This document shows positions 26,576 to 33,326 of a stretch of 33,326 nt of DNA, piece after piece. A program made the position numbers and the translations under genes. How positions within the stretch are numbered: position 1 is the stretch's first letter; each line of letters opens with the position of its first letter. The stretch is from an uncultured Rhodospirillales bacterium (GTDB taxonomy: Bacteria; Pseudomonadota; Alphaproteobacteria; Azospirillales; Azospirillaceae). Below the pieces are notes generated by a model that worked only from the letters and a program-made list of their open reading frames with translations, was not told the DNA's origin and ran no database searches. The stretch lies in the NCBI GenBank assembly GCA_903931735.1, contig CAIZDL010000071.1:1-33326 (forward strand), written 5' to 3'.

Positions 26576-29407
26576 ATGACCGATCAATTCTCATCATCCC
26601 CGCCGGTGGCGGATCAGGCCTCATCGCAGGCGCTTTATCTGGTGGATGGCTCGGGGTTTATCTTCCGGGCCTTTCACGCGCTGCCGCCGTTGACCAGGGC
26701 CGATGGCACACCGGTGAACGCGGTTCTCGGCTTCACCAATATGTTGATGTCGGTTCTGGCCGACCAGCGCGCCGAGACGGTTGCGGTGGTCTTCGATAGC
26801 AGGCGCGAGACCAATTTCCGCACCGGGATTTACCCTGCCTACAAGGCCAACCGCGACGCGCCCCCGCCCGAGCTGGTGCCTCAGTTTGCCTTGGTGCGTG
26901 AGGCGACTCGGGCGTTTAACGTTCCCGCCCTCGAGATGGAGGGGTACGAGGCTGACGATATTATCGCTGCCTATGCCAAGCTTGCCCAGGCAGCCGGGCG
27001 CCCCGTGACCATTGTTTCGTCCGACAAAGATTTAATGCAGTTGGTTGGTCCCGGCGTTTCGATGCTCGACCCGATTAAAAACCGGAGTATTGGTCCGGCC
27101 GAAGTCTTTGAAAAGTTTGGCGTTAACCCGGATAAGGTGGTCGATGTTCAGGCTTTGGCTGGAGATAGCACCGATAATATTCCTGGCGTTCCTGGGATCG
27201 GCATTAAAACTGCAGCTTTGTTGATCACCGAGTATGGTGATCTCGATACGTTGCTGGCCCGGGCGGGTGAGATCAAGCAACCCAAGCGTCGCTCGTCGTT
27301 GTTGGAGTTTGCTGATCAGGCCCGGTTATCCCGCCAATTGGTGAAATTGGCTGCGGATGCTCCGGTGCCGGTGCCGCTGGAAGAAGTGAGGGCGCGGCGG
27401 CCTGATCCGGAGGTGCTGTTTTCTTTCCTCCGTCTTCAGGGCTTTAAAAATATTGTTGCGCGTATTGAGTCGGAGTTTTTGCATGGGCAGCACCCGGTGG
27501 TGGTGCCCGGAGCGCCGCTGTTCGATGCGTCCATTTCTGCGCCGCGTCTAAGCGAGCCGGCGCCGGCCACCGTTTGTTATGAGCTGGTTCAGAGCTTGCC
27601 GGCGCTGGAACGCTGGGTCGCCCGCGCGGTTGAGGCGGGAGTGGTTGCGGTGGATACCGAAACCACCTCGCTGACCCCCAGCACCACCGGGTTGGTTGGG
27701 GTGTCGTTGGCAACGGCACCAGGGCTGGCCTGTTACATTCCGCTTGGCCACGTCGACGCCGATGGTGTGGCGGGGGATTTGTTTGGCGCCGCTTCCCGGC
27801 CCGCGCAAATTGATCGTGATGCGGCACTGGCGGTGCTAAAGCCCTTGCTTGCCGACCATTCCGTGTTGAAAGTTGGGCATAATCTGAAGTTTGATGCGCA
27901 GGTGTTCGGGCAATTTGGCCTCACGATCACCTCGTATGACGATACGATGCTGATCAGTTATGTGCTTGAGGGCGGTGCCCACGGCCATGGCATGGATGAG
28001 TTGGCGGAACTTCATCTCGGCCATAATACCATCAAATATTCGGACGTCACCGGGAGCGGAAAGTCTCAGATCACCTTTGACCGGGTGCCTTTGGACAAGG
28101 CGCTGGATTATGCCGCCGAAGACGCCGACATCACGCTTCGGTTGTGGCGGTTTTTAAAGCCCCGGTTGGTCGCCGAACACATGGTGACGGTTTACGAAAC
28201 GCTGGAGCGGCCATTGGTGCCCGTTATCGCGGCCATGGAGCAGGCCGGCGTTTGCCTCGATCGGGGGGTGCTGTCGGCGCTCTCGCGGGATTTTGCCGGC
28301 CGGCTTGGGGAGTTGGAGCGGGAGATTCACCGGTTGGCCGGGCACGTCTTCAACGTTGGTTCGCCCAAGCAGTTGGGGGAGGTGTTGTATGGCAAGATGG
28401 CGCTTGCCGGGGGGCGCAAGGGCAAGGCCGGGGCTTTCACCACCGATAGCGCGACGCTGGAACCCTTGGCCGAGCAAGGGGTGGAGATCGCCCAAAAGGT
28501 GTTGGATTGGCGTCAGCTCGCCAAATTAAAAAGTACCTACACCGATGCGCTACAGGCCCAGATTGCAGAAAAAACCGGCCGTGTCCATACTTCATTCGCG
28601 CTGGCGTTGACCAGCACCGGCCGGCTTTCCTCCAGCGATCCTAACCTTCAGAACATTCCTATTCGCACGGAGGAGGGACGCAAGATCAGGACTGCGTTCG
28701 TTGCTCCACCGGGGTGTAAATTGCTGTCGGTGGACTATTCGCAGATCGAGCTACGGTTGGTGGCCGAGATTGCCGGCATCAAGGCACTAAAGCAAGCCTT
28801 TCACGACGGCGTCGACATTCACGCTCTGACAGCCTCCCAAGTCTTCGGCGTGCCGTTGGAGGAAATGACCTCTGAGCTACGGCGTAAGGCCAAGGCGATT
28901 AACTTCGGAATTATTTACGGCATCAGCGGCTTTGGGTTGGGAAAGCAACTGGGTATTGGCACTGGGGAAGCTGCCGCCTTTATCAGGGATTATCTCGACC
29001 GGTTTCATGAGCTGCGGAGTTGGATGGAGACCACGCGCGCGTTTTGTCGTGCCAATGGTTATGTTCGCACACTTTTCGGCCGTAAGTGCCATATCCAAGG
29101 CATTACCGACAAGAACGCGGCCCGACGTAGCTTTGCCGAGCGTCAGGCGATTAACGCACCAATTCAAGGTACCGCGGCGGATATCATGAAGCGGGCAATG
29201 GTTCGGGTGCCGGGGGCGCTGGTGGAGACTGGCCTCTCGGCCCGGTTGTTGCTTCAGGTCCATGATGAGTTGTTGCTGGAGGTGCCGGAAGCTGAGGTCG
29301 AGGCGACCTCGAAATTGGTGCGCGCCGTAATGGAAAACGCTGCTCACCTTGGCGTGCCGTTGGTTGCAGAAGCCGGCGTTGCTCTCAACTGGGCCGAGGC
29401 CCACTGA
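26576..29407 (+). CDS. polA: DNA polymerase I
   Basis: A 943-residue replication and repair polymerase. The 5'-3' nuclease domain is N-terminal (LYLVDGSGFIFRAFHALPP, YEADDIIA, SSDKDLMQL, GDSTDNIPGVPGIG). The 3'-5' proofreading domain is active-looking (VAVDTETTSL, VGHNLKFDAQ, YAAEDADI). The polymerase domain has motif A SVDYSQIELR, motif B RRKAKAINFGIIYG and motif C QVHDELLLEVPE. I list the ATG at 26576, nearest the family N-terminus. An in-frame GTG at 26546 has a better Shine-Dalgarno (AAGGGGG, seven bases before) and would add ten residues, so the true start is uncertain. Confidence 0.97.
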   Translation: MTDQFSSSPPVADQASSQALYLVDGSGFIFRAFHALPPLTRADGTPVNAVLGFTNMLMSVLADQRAETVAVVFDSRRETNFRTGIYPAYKANRDAPPPELVPQFALVREATRAFNVPALEMEGYEADDIIAAYAKLAQAAGRPVTIVSSDKDLMQLVGPGVSMLDPIKNRSIGPAEVFEKFGVNPDKVVDVQALAGDSTDNIPGVPGIGIKTAALLITEYGDLDTLLARAGEIKQPKRRSSLLEFADQARLSRQLVKLAADAPVPVPLEEVRARRPDPEVLFSFLRLQGFKNIVARIESEFLHGQHPVVVPGAPLFDASISAPRLSEPAPATVCYELVQSLPALERWVARAVEAGVVAVDTETTSLTPSTTGLVGVSLATAPGLACYIPLGHVDADGVAGDLFGAASRPAQIDRDAALAVLKPLLADHSVLKVGHNLKFDAQVFGQFGLTITSYDDTMLISYVLEGGAHGHGMDELAELHLGHNTIKYSDVTGSGKSQITFDRVPLDKALDYAAEDADITLRLWRFLKPRLVAEHMVTVYETLERPLVPVIAAMEQAGVCLDRGVLSALSRDFAGRLGELEREIHRLAGHVFNVGSPKQLGEVLYGKMALAGGRKGKAGAFTTDSATLEPLAEQGVEIAQKVLDWRQLAKLKSTYTDALQAQIAEKTGRVHTSFALALTSTGRLSSSDPNLQNIPIRTEEGRKIRTAFVAPPGCKLLSVDYSQIELRLVAEIAGIKALKQAFHDGVDIHALTASQVFGVPLEEMTSELRRKAKAINFGIIYGISGFGLGKQLGIGTGEAAAFIRDYLDRFHELRSWMETTRAFCRANGYVRTLFGRKCHIQGITDKNAARRSFAERQAINAPIQGTAADIMKRAMVRVPGALVETGLSARLLLQVHDELLLEVPEAEVEATSKLVRAVMENAAHLGVPLVAEAGVALNWAEAH

Positions 29408-29425
29408 CCGCGGAAGTGTCTGTTT

Positions 29426-29911
29426 TTAGCATCCTCGGCTGCTGATCGAGTCCAGTGCACCTTGGAGAATGTAGGCGGCGGCCATTTTGTCGACCACTTC
29501 GGCGCGGCGTTTCCGGGTCATGTCTGCCTCGATCATGAACCGTTCGACGGCGCTGGTGGAGAAGCGCTCGTCCCAAAAGGCGATTTCTGGTTCCGCGCCA
29601 AATAGGTCGGTTCGGGTTAATAACAGCCGGGCAAACTCACGTACTCGTTGTACCGCAGGTCCCTCGCCACCATCCAGAGCGAGGGGCAAGCCCAAAATCA
29701 AGGCTCCAACACCTCGATCCCGGGTAATTGCGGCAAGCTCCAGTGCGTCTGCGCTAAATTTTGTGCGCCGGATGGTGCCGATTGGCGATGCAACCATCAA
29801 GCCAGGGTCGGACAGAGCGATGCCGATGGTTTTTGTCCCGAGGTCTAGTCCCAATAGGCGTTGCCCCGCACGCAAGTGCTTTCGAAGCTCGGCGGGGTTG
29901 CGGATCGCCAT
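29426..29911 (-). CDS. ruvX: Putative pre-16S rRNA nuclease / Holliday junction resolvase-like YqgF
   Basis: A 161-residue RNase H-fold protein. The nucleotide-fold start LLGLDLGTKTIGIALSD carries the first catalytic Asp. LILGLPLALDG, FWDERFST with the second acidic residue, and DKMAAAYILQ with the third are in place. The family trims the 5' end of 16S rRNA and was earlier called a Holliday junction resolvase. It converges with polA, 18 bases apart, and diverges from gatC, the usual alphaproteobacterial neighbourhood. Confidence 0.94.
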   Translation of the reverse strand: MAIRNPAELRKHLRAGQRLLGLDLGTKTIGIALSDPGLMVASPIGTIRRTKFSADALELAAITRDRGVGALILGLPLALDGGEGPAVQRVREFARLLLTRTDLFGAEPEIAFWDERFSTSAVERFMIEADMTRKRRAEVVDKMAAAYILQGALDSISSRGC

Positions 29912-29988
29912 GATGGGTGATAACCTTTCAAGCAGTTCGGCGTCGGCATTCGGCGCCGCTATTCGTCGCAGGTGGAGAAAGCTACCCG

Positions 29989-30276
29989 ATGTCGCTCGAT
30001 AAGACTACCGTGGCGAAAATCGCTTACCTTGCCCGCATTGAGGTTCCTGAGGCTGATCGGGAGCATATGGCCGGCGAACTTAGCAAGATCCTAGAGTTTG
30101 TGGAGCAATTGGGTGAGGTTGACACCACTGGGGTTGTGCCAATGGCCAGTGTGGTGGATACCGGGTTGCGTCGTCGTTCCGATCTGGTCACCGATGGCGG
30201 GTATGTCGACGCTGTGCTCGCAAACGCGCCGGATCGCGCGGGAAGCTATTTTGCAGTGCCAAAAGTGGTGGAATAG
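29989..30276 (+). CDS. gatC: Aspartyl/glutamyl-tRNA amidotransferase subunit C
   Basis: A 95-residue subunit of the GatCAB complex, which converts Glu-tRNA(Gln) and Asp-tRNA(Asn) to the amidated forms. [32 protein letters not shown] and the C-terminal YFAVPKVVE are diagnostic. The ATG at 29989 follows GGAGA; in-frame codons from 29917 would add 24 atypical residues. gatB follows after two bases, with no gatA in between. Confidence 0.95.
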   Translation: MSLDKTTVAKIAYLARIEVPEADREHMAGELSKILEFVEQLGEVDTTGVVPMASVVDTGLRRRSDLVTDGGYVDAVLANAPDRAGSYFAVPKVVE

Positions 30277-30278
30277 TT

Positions 30279-31727
30279 ATGGCATATATTCAGGGTGAGA
30301 CCGGCGATTGGGAAGTTGTGATCGGGCTGGAGGTTCATGCTCAGATTACCTCGAAGTCTAAACTGTTTAGCGGTGCATCTGCCGAGTATGGTGCGGAGCC
30401 CAATAGTCAGGTTAGTCTCGTCGATGCTGGTTTTCCCGGCATGTTGCCGGTGATAAATGAATATTGCATTGAACAGGCGGTCCGCACAGGTCTTGGTCTG
30501 CGTGCCGAAGTTAATTGTTTTTCGGTGTTTGACCGTAAAAACTATTTTTATGCAGATCTTCCGTGTGGCTATCAGATCAGCCAGTATTTGCAGCCAATCG
30601 TCGGTAAAGGTGAGATTATTCTCGATTTGGCGGAAGGCGTGTCGCGTACCGTTGGCATTACTCGTTTGCATCTTGAGATGGATGCCGGAAAGAGTATGCA
30701 CGATCAGCACCCAAGCAAAACTTACGTTGATCTCAACCGCTCGGGTGTTGCATTGATGGAGATTGTTTCCGAGCCTGATATGCGGACTTCGGAAGAGGCC
30801 GGTGCTTATTTACGGAAACTGCGGACAATTTTGCGTTATCTTGGCAGTTGTGATGGCAATATGGAAGAGGGCTCCATGCGCTGTGATTGCAATGTTTCGG
30901 TGCGCAAGCCCGGCGCGGCCCTTGGCACCAGGACCGAGACCAAAAATGTCAACTCGATCCGGTTTGTGATGCAGGCCATTGAGTATGAGACTCGACGGCA
31001 GATTGATATCTTGGAGGAGGGCGGAAGTATCGTCCAGGAAACCCGGCTGTGGGATACCAGCAAGGGCGTGACCAGGGCGATGCGCTCTAAAGAAGAGGCA
31101 CATGATTATCGTTATTTTCCCGACCCCGACTTGCTTCCGCTGATTCTCGACCCGGCTTGGGTGGCGCAGATTAAGACGACATTGCCTGAATTGCCTGACG
31201 ACAAGAAGCAGCGTTTCATCCGCGATTACAAATTATCACGTTACGATGCCGAGGTGCTGGTTGCGGAGCAAGCCAAGGCCGATTTTTATGAGAAAGTTGC
31301 TCGGGGCCGGGACCCGAAGTTGGTCTCCAACTGGGTGACAGGTGATTTTTTTGGTGCGCTCAATAAAGCGGGTCGGGATATCGATGATAGCCCGGTTTCT
31401 GCCGACGCGCTGGGTGGTTTGATCGATCTTATTGCCGATAACACCATTTCTGGCCGCATTGCCAAAGAAGTGTTTGAGGAGATGTTGGCCTCGGGTAAGG
31501 CTGCTGCGGCAATCGTTGAAGAAAAAGGCCTGCGTCAGGTCACGGATACCGGTGCTATTGACGCTGCCATTGAGGCGGTGATGACCAAAAATCCTGATAA
31601 GGTCTCCGAATATCGCGGCGGTAAGGATAAGCTTTTTGGCTTCTTCGTCGGGCAGGTGATGAAGGCCACCGGCGGCAAGGCCAATCCGGCGCTGGTTAAC
31701 GAAATTTTGAAAACTAAGCTGGGATAG
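30279..31727 (+). CDS. gatB: Aspartyl/glutamyl-tRNA amidotransferase subunit B
   Basis: A 482-residue subunit that activates the misacylated tRNA and receives ammonia from GatA. Typical segments are [64 protein letters not shown] and CDCNVSVR. The C-terminal YqeY-like tRNA-binding tail runs to the end ([13 protein letters not shown]). Full length. It is translated straight after gatC; the amidase subunit gatA, normally between them, is absent from the window. Confidence 0.97.
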   Translation: MAYIQGETGDWEVVIGLEVHAQITSKSKLFSGASAEYGAEPNSQVSLVDAGFPGMLPVINEYCIEQAVRTGLGLRAEVNCFSVFDRKNYFYADLPCGYQISQYLQPIVGKGEIILDLAEGVSRTVGITRLHLEMDAGKSMHDQHPSKTYVDLNRSGVALMEIVSEPDMRTSEEAGAYLRKLRTILRYLGSCDGNMEEGSMRCDCNVSVRKPGAALGTRTETKNVNSIRFVMQAIEYETRRQIDILEEGGSIVQETRLWDTSKGVTRAMRSKEEAHDYRYFPDPDLLPLILDPAWVAQIKTTLPELPDDKKQRFIRDYKLSRYDAEVLVAEQAKADFYEKVARGRDPKLVSNWVTGDFFGALNKAGRDIDDSPVSADALGGLIDLIADNTISGRIAKEVFEEMLASGKAAAAIVEEKGLRQVTDTGAIDAAIEAVMTKNPDKVSEYRGGKDKLFGFFVGQVMKATGGKANPALVNEILKTKLG

Positions 31728-31776
31728 GGAAGAGCTATCGGCTGCGTGCTGGTGGCGCGGAAGTGTCACAATAAAA

Positions 31777-33180
31777 TTAAGTATCAGCGATTGGAAAACG
31801 CACCGTCACGGCAGTGCCCTTGCCGACGGCGCTGGCAATAGTGAGAGAGCCACCATGAAGATTGACCAGTCCTTCAACTATTGAGAGGCCAAGTCCGGTT
31901 CCGCCCTGGGTCCGCGCATAGTGGTTATCAATCTGTTCGAAGGGCTTAATAACCCGCGCGATATCATTGGCGGGAATCCCTGTTCCAGTGTCGGCGACAA
32001 CGATATCGATATACTTTCCAGCTTCTAGAACGGTTACTAAAATACTCCCTCCGTTGACATTAAATTTAATCGCGTTGCCGAGGAGATTGATTAAAATTCT
32101 GCGCATGGCGCGTTCATCGGCCAAAAGATCGGGGATGTTGGCGGGAATTGCCATTTTTATAACAATATTGGCCCCAAGCGCCAAATCTTTAACCATGCGG
32201 ATGCTTCTTGTCACCATCGAGGCCACCGGCACCCGGACAAGTTCCAACTGGACCATTCCTGCCTCGATCTTAGAGAGGTCGAGAATGCCGTTGATGATCT
32301 CGAGGAGGTGATAGGCGCTTTGTCGGGCGTATTCGGCGTGCTCGACGTACTGCCGATCTCCAATAGCCCCAAATATTTCAGTAGAAACAAAATCCGCAAA
32401 GCCAATAATTGAATTGAGTGGTGTGCGTAGTTCGTGGCTCATTGTCGCGAGAAAAATCGATTTTGCTTGGCTGGCACGCTCAGCAATATCTTTTGCTTTC
32501 TGTAAGTCTTCGATCATCAGCCGTCGCTCGGTGATATCGAAAATGGTTTCGATGGCGCCAACAACCATCCCGCTGGCGTCGCGCACCACCGACGCTGACC
32601 CCCGCAACCAAACCGGGCGGCCGCGCAGGTTTGGGATGCTTGTTTCGGCCCAGATTGTGTCGCCGTGGGGCTCAAAAAATGAATAGGCCCCAGGGATAAA
32701 CGCATCGGCTCTCAGCGCCATGTCGACGAGAATCGGGCGGCGCTCGCCGTAGAACGGCAGGCCGTACTCGTGATCGCATTTGCCGACCATTTCGGCCGCT
32801 GAGACCCCACTGAGGGCCTCCATAGCCCGGTTCCAAAATAAAACAGTCCCGTTCAGGTCGATAACGATGGTTGCGTCTGGAAGTAAGTTAATAATATTAG
32901 CCAAATGCCGTTCTGAGTTGCGCAGCGCGGCTTCCCGAACTTCAATCGTTTCAACAAAATATTTAAAAGCGCGCCCAAGCTCGCCGATCTCATCATCTAA
33001 ATCTTTGGAAAAGGAAAGTATGTTATTTCCATTAACGGCATTTATCATGCACGTTACCAAATCGCGAAGTCGGCGGATTACATTTGTATTGATATAAATA
33101 ATGATAATTACGGCATTCGCCGCGCAAATCAAGGCGATTATCATTAACAATAATGACTGGCGCTCGCTGGATTGGAAAAC
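31777..33180 (-). pseudogene. HAMP-PAS histidine kinase, N-terminal sensor region lost
   Basis: In transcription order there is one membrane helix (LICAANAVIIIIYINTNVIRR), HAMP, PAS (NIINLLPDATIVIDLNG to IETIFDITERR), HisKA with the phospho-accepting His in MSHELRTPLNSIIGF, and the ATPase domain (LLGNAIKF, DTGTGIP, GGTGLGLSI). Kinases of this type carry a first membrane helix and a periplasmic sensor domain before this helix. Here, kinase-like sequence fades about 10-20 residues upstream, and the DNA changes to what looks like an insertion element. No ATG or ribosome binding site precedes the helix; the first start-type codon is TTG at 33150. The catalytic part is intact, but the gene is probably non-functional as a sensor. 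The exact boundary (33175-33232) is a guess. Confidence 0.7.
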
Positions 33181-33222
33181 TGCCGTGGTTCGGCGGGGAT
33201 CGTCCCGGCGGCTGTTGCAAAT

Positions 33223-33326
33223 CTGAGGTGGGTGTCGCTCCCCTGAGCCGGTAGGCTCGGGTTGTCGAATCCACGAAGAGGAGCAACACCCGTGAAGAAG
33301 AGTATGCGTGAAACGGTTTCCAAGGA
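33223..33326 (+). mobile_element. Probable left end of an insertion element, continuing past the window
   Basis: A 15-base inverted pair (33230-33244 and 33277-33291, 13 matching) encloses a second hairpin (GAGCC/GGCTC, 33245-33258). Directly after it a frame begins with GTG at 33292. The upstream kinase gene appears to be cut at this place. Family not identified because only about 100 bases are visible. Confidence 0.4.
33292..33326 (+). CDS. Start of a putative transposase or other element-encoded protein (partial)
   Basis: Only the first 11 codons are present (MKKSMRETVSK with a GTG start). GAGGAG lies eight bases upstream, ideal for initiation. That site is inside the 3' arm of the hairpin, as in insertion elements that hide the start from read-through transcripts. 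Family cannot be told. Confidence 0.35.
   Translation, partial: MKKSMRETVSK

Overview
The window looks like chromosomal DNA of a GC-rich alphaproteobacterium, most likely of the Rhodospirillales. The evidence is an alphaproteobacterial SOS box (GTTC-N7-GTTC) in front of lexA, a short alphaproteobacterial-type Hfq next to hflX, many PAS/GGDEF/EAL proteins, and a protein with a C-terminal region resembling the alphaproteobacterial Mic60/mitofilin domain. The genus is inference. No rRNA, tRNA or CRISPR array was seen.

Layout. 1-2261: 3' part of a PAS-GGDEF-EAL gene with a frameshift. 2262-3177: a small reverse-strand gene and an operator-like region. 3178-7574: two-component pair, ettA, and an exported pentapeptide-repeat protein. 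7702-8757: diguanylate cyclase. 8847-18679: a long run of reverse-strand genes. Read in transcription order these are ParA/TraL-like ATPase, Mic60-like membrane protein, four-helix membrane protein, membrane-anchored ParA, pyrB between two inverted copies of a 53-bp palindromic repeat, a D-amino-acid aminotransferase-like gene, a HAD phosphatase, hfq, hflX, and a proline-rich secreted protein. 18680-19161: a promoter and a highly self-complementary stretch, possibly a structured RNA. 19162-21369: PAS-PAS-GGDEF-EAL gene interrupted by an in-frame amber codon. 21538-22673: lexA and a small divergent gene. 22694-24618: cobK and cbiD. 24829-25803: K+ channel-like protein. 25959-26513: lone CheW. 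26576-31727: polA, ruvX (reverse), gatC and gatB, with gatA missing between the last two. 31777 to the end: a hybrid of a histidine kinase that loses its N-terminal sensor and what looks like the left end of a mobile element.

How it fits together. Most single genes are ordinary housekeeping functions: translation (ettA, gatCB, hflX), RNA regulation (hfq), pyrimidine synthesis, cobalamin synthesis, and DNA repair (polA, lexA, ruvX). The most unusual unit is the tightly packed four-gene cluster at 14464-18679. It joins two different deviant-Walker ATPases with two membrane proteins, one of them Mic60-like, and suggests an undescribed ATP-driven membrane-organising or positioning system. A second theme is decay of signalling genes: two cyclic-di-GMP proteins carry single-base lesions and one sensor kinase appears cut by an insertion.
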